From: Macrosoma leucophasiata
Lineage: Eukaryota; Arthropoda; Insecta; Lepidoptera; Hedylidae
DNA length: 64,000 bases
Direction: 5' to 3'
NCBI GenBank assembly: GCA_036365455.1
Contig: JAWQUS010000004.1
Coordinates: 2,487,501 to 2,551,500 of the forward strand
Shown in pieces: positions 54,496-64,000 of the stretch. Under the pieces are notes generated by a model. That model made no database searches, had not been told where the DNA came from, and was given only the letters and a program-made list of their open reading frames with translations. The translations under genes and the position numbers were made by a program. Every line of letters starts with the position of its first letter. The first letter of the stretch is position 1.

Positions 54496-54772
54496 TCTAT
54501 ACTCTGTATAAAATTTAAAATTAACATATTCAGCATCTTTTGGTCGCCCTACAATTCTGAAGACGGCATCACCAAGGGATGTAGATAGCCAAATAATTGT
54601 AATATTTCGTCACACGATTCAAATAACCTTTGACGAAGGTCCCCATTGTCATTTAAATGCTATAAGCTAGATCAATGATAAGTTCTAAGGCTTATTATGA
54701 TGAAAGAACATGGAAATCAGGGATAGTGTTTGAGACAGTGCTGCAGGCGGGTTTCTTGGGTTGGTTGGTCGA

Positions 54773-55391
54773 CCTCTACAGTTGTCACGAATAATTATTT
54801 TGCCGAATAACCGAATAACGAATATTGGGCTTCCCTCTCGGTCGAATGACCGAATATTCGACCACAGACGTGTGTATAAAATAATAAGCAAAACGATGAA
54901 GAAAAATGTAAAAAAAAAATCTGTGTTCAAATGAATTTGATTTTTATTTGAAAACTGCTCGCCTGAATCGGACGGCAGACCCGTACAAATGGTGGTCAGC
55001 AAACGTAAAATCATACCCAGTCCTGATGAAATTCGCTAAGATTTATTTATCTTCTCCTGGTTGTAGTGTCTATGGTGAGAGACTATTTTCAGAAGCGGAT
55101 AATTTATGAAGAAAAACGCATACGTTTACTGTCAATAAATGCCAAAAAAAAAATTTATTTTTATTTATTGCAACTTACTATTGGAAGATTTCAAGTATTA
55201 ATATCATTAATATAGTCATTTGTGGTTAAAATATCGCATTCTTGAATAATATTTGGTATTTGTTTTCCATGACTTATTATTCGGTATTCGGTCGAGTAGT
55301 GGCTAGTATTCGGCCGAATACCGAATATTAAAAAAAGGGGCTGAATAGGCCGAATACCGAATAATGGCCAAATATTCGTGGCATCTCTAAT
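54773..55391 (+). mobile_element. Decayed hAT transposon with transposase remnant
   Basis: The right end reads inward TAGAGATGCCACGAATATTT; the left end is a poorer inverse TACAGTTGTCACGAATAAT. Both subterminal regions are full of CCGAATA motifs. It encloses the C-terminus of a hAT transposase. No clear 8-bp duplication remains. Confidence 0.7.
54918..55109 (+). pseudogene. hAT transposase C-terminal (hATC dimerisation) fragment
   Basis: The frame reads FDFYLKTARLNRTADP, YKWWSANVKSYPVLMKFAKI and YLSSPGCSVYGERLFSEADN, then TGA. WW, YPVL...A..YL, SP.CSV..ER.FS is the conserved hATC block that holds transposase subunits together. The catalytic domain is absent and the frame is closed upstream, so this is a remnant. 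Confidence 0.85.
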
Positions 55392-55519
55392 TTATAGCCT
55401 AAAGTAGCTGACCCGACGAGCTGCGTACCGCCATCGGAAATTTTTTTGGAGTACTATTCGAGCTATAAGGCCCTGTACGGAAATTTTATGAGGAGGTAAC
55501 CTCAAGTGTTGTGTTTAAT

Positions 55520-55800
55520 ACTGGTGGTAGTGCTCCAGTGACGGAGCTCGCAGGCGTAGGCACCACTGCATTACCTAATATACTTGCCGCTAAATGGCAG
55601 TGTTCAGCATTATCGTGTTCCGGTCAGGTGGTAATGTACGGTTCTGTAATTACCGGAAGCATAACACCTTAGGCCTCAGGAGTGGTAACGCATCTGCATT
55701 TTGAGCTAGGTCTTTGTGTGGGTGTCTATAGGCTGCAGTCATCACTTAATATCAATGTGAACTGCATGATTATTTGCCACTTCCATAAGATTAAAAAAAA
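55520..55800 (+). mobile_element. SINE-A copy
   Basis: ACTGGTGGTAGTGCTCC to ACTTCCATAAGATTAAAAAAAA, with a 10-bp loss around CCGGCACAGAGG. Confidence 0.85.
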
Positions 55801-56332
55801 GTGTAACACGAAAGTTGGGGCGCTACGCGTTACGCTCGATTCTTTCCGACCGCTGCGACTATGTATTATAGTACTCTGTGGCTGCGACTGAGCGGACGTG
55901 TTTCATTCGGCTGCGCATTAGCGAACCCTTTACGCACACCGAGTAAACGCCCGTCTGCATCGGAGCTGACGTACACTTTTTTTTTCTATATATGTTTTTG
56001 TATGTATGCCTGAAAGCACTCATTCGCCTATGCCCTTCAAGGAATAAAGGCATAATGTTACATTAGAAATATGAATACAGCAATATAGATTCATATTTTT
56101 TCAATCAGTAAAATGTTCATATTTTTATACGAGAATAACAAAGGTACGATAATATTGATCTATCCCGTATCATCGTTTCAATTTCATATTATTTTATACA
56201 AGTTAGTATCAAATGACACGATGATATTTTCCCGTTCAAAATAAACATTAATATTTCAACAAAATTCAGAAGAATAAAATAACACTGCTCTGATCTCTGG
56301 TGCGATTCTTGAGTTACGTAAATACATATTTT
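55801..56332. other. Unannotated stretch
   Basis: No gene. 56,000-56,065 is a possible SINE T3 end relic (GCCTATGCCCTTCAAGGAAT). Confidence 0.35.
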
Positions 56333-56400
56333 ACTGGTGGTAGAGTTTCTGTATCAGAGTTCTAGGCAGCACTGGATTACTTGATCTATCTACCTCCATA
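56333..56400 (+). mobile_element. SINE head fragment
   Basis: ACTGGTGGTAGAGTTTCTGT to TGATCTATCTACCTCC; a decayed head only. Confidence 0.6.
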
Positions 56401-56414
56401 TGAACTATCATCTA

Positions 56415-56543
56415 ATTTATGTTATACATATAAAAATCAATTGCTGTTCGTTAGTCTCGCTAAAACTAAAGAACGGCGGGACTGATTTGGCAAATTTTGA
56501 TTTTGAATGATTTTTGGAAGTCCAGGGAAGGTTTAAAAGGTAC
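56415..56543 (-). repeat. Repeat P fragment with (CA)n
   Basis: Matches the 27,880 copy, then breaks into a CACACACA tract. Confidence 0.6.
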
Positions 56544-56635
56544 ACACACACACACACGCACATACACTAATAGAAGAATATCGGAGTCACATTAGTCCAC
56601 ACTTGGTACGCGTCGGGGGCGACTCGCAAAAGATT

Positions 56636-56936
56636 TGTTTTTTTTTTTTTTTTTTTTTTTATGTTATGGAAGTGGTAAACAAGCATGCAGTTCACATTGA
56701 TGTTAAGTGATGACTGCAGCCTATAGACACCCACACAAAGACCAAGGTCAAAATGCAGATGCGTTACCACTCCTGAGGCCTAAGGTCTTATGCCTCTGTG
56801 CCGGAAATTACAGGGCCGTACATTACCACCTGACCGGAACACGATAGTGTTGAACACTACCATTTAGCGGCAAGTATATTAGGTAATGCGGTGGTGCCTA
56901 CGCCCGCGAGCTCCGACACTGGAGCTCTACCACCAG
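56636..56936 (-). mobile_element. SINE-A copy, near consensus
   Basis: Begins with a T run of over 20, ends CTCTACCACCAGT. One of the cleanest copies. Confidence 0.9.
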
Positions 56937-56948
56937 TAAAAATTTGTA

Positions 56949-57309
56949 AAAGGAGATGTTGCAAAAATTATGTATTGTATTGTACACAATATCATTAACA
57001 GCCAAAATCAATATAAAAACGTTTTCTACGGCATATATTCACTTATTTAGCTTTGTTTGCAGTTACAAAACATTATTTGCAGTTAGAATTGCAACTCAAA
57101 ACCAAGATGGCGAATATGGCGGGCGATGTCATTTTGACAAATTCCAATAATATTCATATTGAAAATGATAAAATCGTTTGAATTAAATGTGGTTGTAACT
57201 CTAAAATATATTCTTGAATAAATTAATTGTATTTTTTCGGATTCTTCTTTAATTTACCCATTTTTTGAGGTAGTGTACTAATCAGAGCCGAGCTCGCAAC
57301 ATCTCCTTT
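56949..57309. mobile_element. MITE family E, copy 3
   Basis: Perfect termini AAAGGAGATGTTGC / GCAACATCTCCTTT, with a central deletion relative to copy 1. Confidence 0.8.
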
Positions 57310-57334
57310 TGAAATTTTTATATAGGATATGTTT

Positions 57335-57378
57335 ATATTTGGTACAAACGGTAATATATTACCGTTTGTACCAAATAT
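57335..57378. repeat. Perfect 44-bp palindrome
   Basis: ATATTTGGTACAAACGGTAA meets its exact inverse with no spacer. Confidence 0.9.
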
Positions 57379-57862
57379 GAACAGAGCATACACAGGAGTA
57401 CAACTTTAATTTCCCACCCAAAACTATTGAAGCACTTGTATTTAATTGCGTGCCTCACAAGTGGTTAATTTCGAATTTAAAATGTTTCTTTCCGCCTGGC
57501 CAGTTAAAAAAATATTAATTCGTCGGCGACCGCAATCTCACCGGGTAACAACGTTAGATATCCCAGACTGATTCGGTTTGCATCTCTTACCTATTTATTT
57601 GGAGACAAAAAACATTTAGGTTTCGCTAGTGGTTAATTACTATGTTCGAAAATGTGAGTACGTCAAATATAATAATGTTTATTATTTATATATATATATA
57701 TAGGTAGGTTAACAGCTGCATATGCACTCTGAATTCTCCTGACTTTCCCTATTGCTTATAGCATGAATATGACTCGTGGTTAATTACGGCACATATAACA
57801 GCTGTCTAATGAAAGACTTGTACTTTATATTTATATAACAATATATTTTTTAAATATTGTAT
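57379..57862. other. Unannotated stretch
   Basis: Nothing coding; a short (TA)n run near 57,690. Confidence 0.35.
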
Positions 57863-58008
57863 CCCCCTTATTCATAAACGTATTTTAGCTAAAGTGTTGC
57901 TAATCTCTCCTTTGTCTTTTTCTATCTTGCACATTTGACAATGCAACTGACAAAGACAAAGCATTCTATAACTAAAACGTAGCTAATGTACGTGTATAAA
58001 TAAGAGGG
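57863..58008. mobile_element. 146-bp MITE
   Basis: Ends CCCCCTTATTCATAAACGTA and TACGTGTATAAATAAGAGGG are inverted repeats, and TTTAGCTAAAG / TAGCTACGTTTTAG extends them. A related decayed copy lies around 60,650-60,780. Class unknown, possibly Tc1/mariner-type. Confidence 0.7.
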
Positions 58009-58099
58009 TTAGTATGTTGTATACACATTTTAATAAGTAGCCATTTCAAATACTCGTATTATATGAAACATTCTCACTGTCAGCAGCTTTTAAATTTTC

Positions 58100-58187
58100 A
58101 ACACGACCCAAAGGTTGACTGGTCGATAATGCCTTGTAGTATTAAGTCCGCCTTATGTACCTTTTCTATGTGCATAGAAGTTAAATA
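58100..58187 (+). repeat. LINE 3' tail
   Basis: GATAATGCCTTGTAGTATTA, AGTCCGCCTTATGTAC, GTTAAATAAATAATAA. Confidence 0.6.
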
Positions 58188-58330
58188 AATAATAACGGTA
58201 ACCCTTGATACGTCCCACTGCAGGACACGAGTCTCTCCCCTTCTTGAGAGGAGACCTAGAGCTTACTCCACCACGCTGCTCCAATGCGGGTTGGTGGATA
58301 TAAGGATTAGTGGCCAACCCGTTGTCAGCT
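58188..58330 (-). repeat. 3' part of the 5S-derived SINE family
   Basis: Minus strand: GTTGGCCACTAATCC, CCAACCCGCATTGGAGCAGC, GTGGTGGAGTAAGCTC and ACTCGTGTCCTGCAGTGGGA. Confidence 0.7.
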
Positions 58331-58473
58331 GCATGCATTTTGGCAATTGTGGTGTCTTTCGAGTCATGTTGCTTGGTGGTAGAATGTGGTAGAAGTAATA
58401 TGATTACCTACGCAAGAACAAAGAGGCTGAGTAAAAATATACGAATAAAAGCTTGTGAATAGTCCACTAAGTT

Positions 58474-59060
58474 TTTTTATGTAACGAAGGTGGCAAACAA
58501 GCGTTCAGTTCTCATGGATGTTAAGTGATGACTGCAGACTATAGACATCTACACAAAAACCTGAGATCAAAATGCAGATGCGTTGCCCCCCCGTAAGACC
58601 TTAGTAGTTATGTCTCTCTGATAGTTATTGGCCCATCGGCTGGTGTGGATCGTAAGCGATCTGCTCGGTTAAGCACTACGGGCGCGGTCGGGTAGTGTGA
58701 TGGGTGACCGCTAGTGGCAAATTAAATGCGCGTTTCCGTGCTTCGGAGGGCACGTTAAGCCGTTGGTCCCGGTTGCTATCGTAGATAGCAGTCGTTAAAC
58801 CTTGTCGGAGGCCTTATGGGTGGTTTGAAAACATCCGACAGCGGGTTGGCCACTAACCTACCCACCTCCACCAATCCGCATTGGAGCAGCGTGGTGGAGT
58901 AAGCTCCAGGCCTCCCCCCCAAAAAGGGGAGAGACTCGTGCCCAGCAGTGGGACGTATAATGGGTTGCCATTATTATTATTATTAATACATTGCCATCTA
59001 ACTAGAACACGAAAGTGCTGAACACTGCCATGGCGGCAAATAGATTAAGCAATGTAGGTA
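58474..59060 (-). mobile_element. SINE-B copy split by the 5S-derived SINE
   Basis: Left part from TTATGTAACGAAGGTGGCAA to TAGTTATTGGCCCAT; right part ACATTGCCATCTAACTAGAA to GATTAAGCAATG. The head is lost. Confidence 0.75.
58638..58986 (+). mobile_element. 5S-rRNA-derived SINE, full copy
   Basis: GCTGGTGTGGATCGTAAGCG, GATCTGCTCGGTTAAGCACT, ACGGGCGCGGTCGGGTAGTG, TGATGGGTGACCGC follow 5S rRNA (its internal promoter region). The conserved core CACGTTAAGCCGTTGGTCCC and a LINE-like 3' end CCCAGCAGTGGGACGTATAA plus (ATT)n follow. It inserted into a SINE-B. Confidence 0.85.
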
Positions 59061-59456
59061 AATAAGTAACTCAAACATGAAAATGTAACAAAAATAAGTG
59101 ATTTTTAATCATTATGCAATTTTTGTACAATAAATTATGGAGTTTATAAACCATACCTATAGTGTGATATATTCTGCAGGTATTAGGGTCTTTTTATAAG
59201 GATTTCAAAGATATTTTTTTTACATGAATTCATACTTTTGAAGTTATTAAAGAAAATAGACGCAACTACTGGGCGCGTTCATTACAAAAAAGGCGTAAAA
59301 TAGGTCTCTACCTGGAACTGTGTAATTTATAATTACAAACCAACCTATAAGAAGTGGTATTAAACATAACACGGGAAATTGTGTTTTTTATATAAAGAGA
59401 GCTGAATGTTAATAGACTTCACAGAGTAATTTTCTTACAACTTATTTTTATACTAA
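59061..59456. other. Unannotated AT-rich stretch
   Basis: Nothing recognised. Confidence 0.35.
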
Positions 59457-59713
59457 ACTAGCTGACGGCAAACTTCGTATTGCCTGGGAATGAAATAATG
59501 TGTCAAAGGTTTGATATATACGGACTATTTGTATGGGAAAATGAAATTGTGGTTTTTACTATTTACCTTCAATTTTTTCATATGTTCTTACCTTTCAAAC
59601 CATCCCTGGACTTTCAAAAATCGTTCAAAACCAAAATTAGCCAAATCGGTATAGCCGTTCTTGAGTTTTAGCGATACTGACGCACAGCAATAGATTTTTA
59701 TATTTAAAGATGA
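59457..59713 (+). repeat. Interspersed repeat P, best copy
   Basis: CTAGCTGACGGCAAACTTCG to CAGCAATAGATTTTTATATT. The enclosed 63-codon frame is not a gene. Confidence 0.7.
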
Positions 59714-60043
59714 TTCTTAATCAAGTAGGTATTGTACATAGTATATCACGAAACGTTTAATACTTCCAACGTTTCACTCCTTTTGCATATACATGAGATA
59801 TTGAATTTATAAGAAGTATTACACAAAATTTATTCATGAAAACATTACCGAATATTCCATAACGTATATTATAAATGGGAGAATGTGCTCCTGTTTTACA
59901 TTTTAAGAATAAAATCGAGGCTATCACTACAAGTGATAAATATTTGTCAAATCAATTTAGGGGTTTTGGCGGGAACCTTGTGAGAGGTGTGTGGTGCTCT
60001 TATTTTATTTCATTTTCTTGGTGTATTTTTAAGTTATATTAAA
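59714..60043. other. Unannotated stretch
   Basis: Nothing recognised. Confidence 0.35.
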
Positions 60044-60227
60044 CTAGCTGTTGACCGCGACTTCGCCCTCGTGGATGTCGAAAAGTAGCCTATGTTCTTT
60101 CTCAAAGTCAGCTTTAACTCTGTACCAAATTTCATTAAAATCGGTTCAGGCGTTTGGACGTGAAAAGGTAACAGACAGACAGACAGACAGAGTTACTTTC
60201 GCATTTATAATATTAAAGTATGGAAGT
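60044..60227 (+). repeat. CTAGCTG-headed repeat
   Basis: CTAGCTGTTGACCGCGACTT, AAATTTCATTAAAATCGGTT, (ACAG)n and TTTCGCATTTATAATATTA, a widespread lepidopteran repeat. Confidence 0.65.
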
Positions 60228-61243
60228 AGGGATAAAGTTGAGGGCATTTTATTTGATAGAAGTTTATTACAGTGCCCGTGTATAGTGAAATAGAATAACA
60301 GTGCGAAAACACGGCTTTTCAGGTTTCCACCAAAACTTCATTGTAAACGTTCATGTAAAGTACCATCGCTTTACTCGAATTACTGTCTGTGACTCTGACT
60401 GACTGACTGATAATTGACCGACTGACTCTGACTTTTACGCTTCTTATGACGAATGCGAAATATCGTTTTACTTGACACTGGCAATATGCGTAACAGCGAT
60501 ACCATTAAAAATAATAAAAAAAAAACAATTTAAATACGTACTTACACAACATACATATTATTATTACCTACATATTTATCTCATTGGTTAGCGATAATCT
60601 TTGTTTTTGAACTACTTTCATATAATGTAGACGGCAACCTGGTACTAACCCTTTTGCTCATAAATTAGTGTAATAATATGCTTTGTTTTTGTCAATTGCA
60701 TAGTCAATTGCATAAAATAGAAAGAGACAAAAGAGAGATGAGCAACACTTCAGCTAAAATACGTTTATGAATATGCGGGTAAGTTTTACAGTTTTTTTTT
60801 CAACCTTTTCGGATCCTAATGCGTTCCCGAAGAGGCATATTTTTTTGGTTATACACAACAAAGTTCTCGCGAGTGTATTGCAACGCAACTTTATTGTTAT
60901 TTTTTGATCTGGTTGCGCGTATTCTTTTTTTTAACTTTGTCTGATTAAACTGTTTAAGTGTACTTATTAATATGATGAATTTGGTGGAGTTGTTGAACGA
61001 TGTGCATGTGCTTTCTTTTGTGGCTTTTTCATTGAGGTCGAATGGGCTTATGTTTTGGGCTTGGTTTTCAGAGGAAATGTAGATTTTTTTTTGTTTTTTT
61101 AATACTACTTATAAAATGGTCTAATAGGGCAGTAATAAATGCTATAACGCGGGATATAGGCAAACGCGGTACAGGTAGCAGCCTACCGCGGTAAAACTAT
61201 TAGGTACTATTGCTATCGTCAGTCCGTTTGCCAAGCGTGGTGA
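60228..61243. other. Stretch without genes
   Basis: A short (GACT)n tract near 60,390-60,430 and a relic of the 57,863 MITE at about 60,650-60,780. Otherwise nothing. Confidence 0.4.
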
Positions 61244-61479
61244 TTTTTTTTTATGTTACAAATACACATTGGTGCCAAAACCAGGGATCAAAATGCAGAT
61301 GCGTTGCCACCCTTGAGACCTTAGGTGTTCTGTCTCTGTGATTGTTATTACGGGGCCGTACATTACCATCTAACCGGAACACGATAGTGCTGAACACTAC
61401 CATTTAGCGGCAGATAAATTAGCTAATGCATTGGTGCCAATGCCCTCGAGCTCCTACACTGGAACTTTACCACCAGTAA
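61244..61479 (-). mobile_element. SINE-B copy, internally shortened
   Basis: T-rich start, GAGACCTTAGGTGTTCTGTC, end TTTACCACCAGT. Confidence 0.8.
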
Positions 61480-61496
61480 AGAAGATTATGGCATAT

Positions 61497-61663
61497 TCTC
61501 TTCTAACGACGCTTCTTTTGGTATCGCCGCCATGTTGATCATGGTTGAAATTGATAAAATTAAATTCTTGAATAAATTCATTGGTTTTTTTCGGATTCTT
61601 CTTTAATTTACTCATTTTTTGAGGACATGTACGAACCAGAGCCGAGCTCGCAACATCTCCTTT
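61497..61663. mobile_element. MITE family E, right half
   Basis: TATCGCCGCCATGTTGATCA to GCAACATCTCCTTT. Confidence 0.7.
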
Positions 61664-62190
61664 GTTTGTTAGTTTTCGAATCATTCAATCAATAAAAATA
61701 AATAACTTTTTTAAATAATTTTATTTAAAAATTTGAGTATCGCTTTCTTATTGATTAGGTGCAGAAAGATTACCATTTGACATTGATACCAACAGAAAGA
61801 TACAAATGAAAATATCTAATGGTCATCGTTGTTTTGATGCCCAACAAAATATCCATGACTAAATGAAAAGCCAAAATAATAATATATGAAAAGCTTTCAG
61901 CTTGTGCCATAACGTTTAAAAAAGCATACATACAGGTTGCTCCAAAATGTATCGACATTCGGCCGCGATACTATCGCACGTCCATATTTCAAAATGTTAT
62001 CCGTGACACTGTACATTTGAATGCGTTACATTTTTCAGTGTCGCTGTATTTGTGAACACTATTGTGTGTATGTTTGCCGTGTTTAATGGCCTGGAAGTGT
62101 GGTTGCCATTCAGAAAAATGTGATCAAACGGTAGAAATAATTATATTCGGATTGCGAAGGATTCCAATGAATAGGAGTACCCAATATTTT
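61664..62190. other. Unannotated stretch
   Basis: Nothing coding recognised. Confidence 0.35.
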
Positions 62191-62362
62191 GACGGCCCGG
62201 TTAGTCCAGCGGTGTGAGACGACCGTTTGATTCGAAGGATCGCGGGTTCGATCCCTGCACCGGGACAAATGTTTGTATGGCCTACAGATATTTGTTTCGG
62301 GTCTGGGTGTTTGTGTATGTGTTGTATGTGTTCAACGGCACCCACGACACAGGTTTATAGGA
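62191..62362 (+). mobile_element. tRNA-derived SINE T2
   Basis: GACGGCCCGGTTAGTCCAGC head, GGGTTCGATCCCTGCACC, and a body stopping at CACAGGTTTATAG where a T1 unit begins. Confidence 0.85.
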
Positions 62363-62523
62363 CGGCAGGGCTTCAGTGGCTCAGTTGGTGGAGCGGCTGG
62401 ACTGGATTCCCAGTAGGGCGCGAGTTCGAGTCTCGCCTGAAGTCAAATTTTTCTTTCCATTTTTCTTAAAAAATAAAATATATTTCACAAGCATGTGTTA
62501 ATGCGAAATAATATAAAACAATT
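62363..62523 (+). mobile_element. tRNA-like SINE T1 joined to T2
   Basis: CTTCAGTGGCTCAGTTGGTG, GAGTTCGAGTCTCGCC, then the T1 tail to GCGAAATAATATAAAAC. It lacks the usual upstream body. Confidence 0.8.
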
Positions 62524-62611
62524 AATTGATCCAATATAATATTAAGATATCAAAATATGTTTTAATAACTTTTTCCGCCTGAGAGTTTTGGTTATTAGTA
62601 GTATTTTAGAT

Positions 62612-62985
62612 AATACTAGCTGTGCCCGCGACTTCGTCCGCGTGAGAATTTATGATTCTTCAGTACCCACCTGGACGAAGTCGTGGGCGCAGCTAATATA
62701 AAAGCAGCCTAAGTTACTCCTTATTACGTAAGGTATCTGCCAGTGAAAGTCCCGTCAAAATCGGTAAAGCCGTTCCCGAGATTAGCCTTAACAAACAGAC
62801 AGACAGACAGACAGACAATCAAAAATTGTAAAAAATGTTGTTTTGGTACTCGTATCGTGTATAAATGAAATAATGTGAATAAACATACATATGCATTTAG
62901 TAAAAAGCGGTTATTTTTATATTACAAACAGGCACTCCAATTTTATTTATTTGTATTGATAGATATAGATGTATAGATAAGATGA
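62612..62985 (+). repeat. Interspersed repeat Q, best copy
   Basis: CTAGCTGTGCCCGCGACTTC, the inverted partner GACGAAGTCGTGGGCGCAGC, (CAGA)n, TTTAGTAAAAAGCGGTTATT and an AT-rich end TTTGTATTGATAG. Confidence 0.7.
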
Positions 62986-63059
62986 TAGTCTAACGTGTAT
63001 AAATTTGATGAGCTAAGTAGATGCAAGTTGGGTTAAATTAAATACTAAAAAAACAGTTC

Positions 63060-63347
63060 TTTTTTTTTTTATGTAATGGGCGTGGCAAACAAGCATGCAG
63101 TTCACATTGATGTTAAGTGATGACTGCAGCCTATAGACACCCACATGAAGACCAAGGTCAAAATGCAGATGCGTTACCACTCCTGAGGCCTAAGATGTTA
63201 TGCCTTTGTGCCGGAAATTACAGGGCCGTACATTACCACCTGACCGGAACACGATAGTGCTGAACACTACCATTTAGCGGCAAGTATATTAGGTAATGCG
63301 GTGGTGCCTACGCCCGCGAGCTCCGTCACTGAAGCTCTACCACCAGT
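63060..63347 (-). mobile_element. SINE-A copy
   Basis: Near consensus, ending GCTCTACCACCAGT. Confidence 0.88.
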
Positions 63348-63544
63348 GAATTCACCAGTTCTTATTATATTTAAACTTCGTTTCACTTAAGATCCGCTTT
63401 ATAAAACGTCATGAACTATAAATACAAAGTTTGTGAAAAGTTGGCCGAGGTTAAGGGGCCGTCACTAGCTCGTTACAAGTTATTGAATCTGCCAGCACAA
63501 GCTAGTTCAGGGTTCCACAAGGATGTATACTGAGCTGAGAATGT

Positions 63545-63850
63545 ATTAAACACGACTTATTATATTTATGATTGTTCACTGTCTACCCGGACGAAGTCGT
63601 GGGCGCAGCTAGTATAAAAGTAGCCTAAGTTACTCCTTATTACGTTAGCTATCTGCCAGTGAAAGTCCCGTCGAAATCGGTACAGCCGTTCTCGAGATTA
63701 GCCCCAACAAACAGACAAAAATGGACAGTCAGACACAGACATTGTTTTGGTGTATATACATACATATGCATTTAGTAAAAATCGGTTATTTTTATATTAC
63801 AAACAGACACTCCAATTTTATTTATTTGTATAGATGTATAGATAGATCTA
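63545..63850 (+). repeat. Interspersed repeat Q
   Basis: Shares GGACGAAGTCGTGGGCGCAG, CCAGTGAAAGTCCCGTCGAA and TTATATTACAAACAGACACT with the 62,612 copy. Confidence 0.65.
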
Positions 63851-64000
63851 AAAGTTAAAGCTTTAAGTTTAATAAAGGTTTACAGATGTTAAAAAGCCTA
63901 TATTATATTATTTTAAGATATTGAATCTGACGTGCACGAGTAACCTTTAGGGTTCAACAGGTGTTATACTTCTCACTGTAATAAAAATGTACATAAAAAT

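Noticed and set aside
62191..62270. Functional tRNA genes at tRNA-like heads (also 12,804, 28,174, 34,177, 46,865)
   Set aside because: Each is fused to a repeated SINE body and has several diverged copies.

Overview
This window looks like gene-poor, repeat-saturated nuclear DNA of an insect, most likely a moth or butterfly. The main clue is a roughly 285-bp SINE that begins ACTGGTGGTAGAGCTC and ends in an A-rich tail. It matches my memory of the lepidopteran Metulj/HaSE SINE lineage and occurs about 27 times on both strands. Other typical lepidopteran sequences support this: three tRNA-derived SINE families, a 5S-rRNA-derived SINE, RTE-type LINEs ending in GATGATGAT, and repeats beginning CTAGCTGTGCCCGCGACTTC. 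I found no host exon, rRNA or functional tRNA gene. Almost every open reading frame lies in a repeat or is too short and anonymous to call.

Layout. 1-7,900: SINEs, a large inverted-end element, a 2.1-kb minisatellite with a 15-bp unit (about 2,590-4,725), and LINE 3' ends. 7,979-12,800: a LINE reverse-transcriptase relic, then a four-level nest (TIR element > hAT-like element > 3.36-kb RTE LINE > LINE tail). 12,800-28,700: SINEs, MITEs with readable target-site duplications, and a 20-bp minisatellite. 28,720-32,290: a broken LINE on the minus strand, interrupted by a SINE and by an element sitting in a (TAA)n tract. 35,465-40,498: a complete Ty3/gypsy LTR retrotransposon on the minus strand. 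40,900-53,300: hAT-family elements with GC-rich ends, two Penelope-like element relics and folded-back SINEs. 53,300-64,000: more SINEs and MITEs, a decayed hAT transposase, and two copies of the 5S-derived SINE.

The most important locus is the LTR retrotransposon. Its 361-bp LTRs look identical by eye. gag and pol are open. They are joined by a -1 frameshift signal (A AAA AAC directly before the gag stop), and pol has no ATG of its own. There is no tRNA-type primer-binding site. Instead, the 10 bases just inside the 5' LTR are perfectly complementary to a 10-base stretch inside the LTR, and that stretch sits at an initiator-like site. This suggests self-priming as in yeast Tf1.

A second theme is fold-back. 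Several SINEs, a Penelope-type fragment and some anonymous sequences occur as sharp inverted repeats. In two cases the folded unit is bracketed by a direct repeat, as if it had been inserted already folded.
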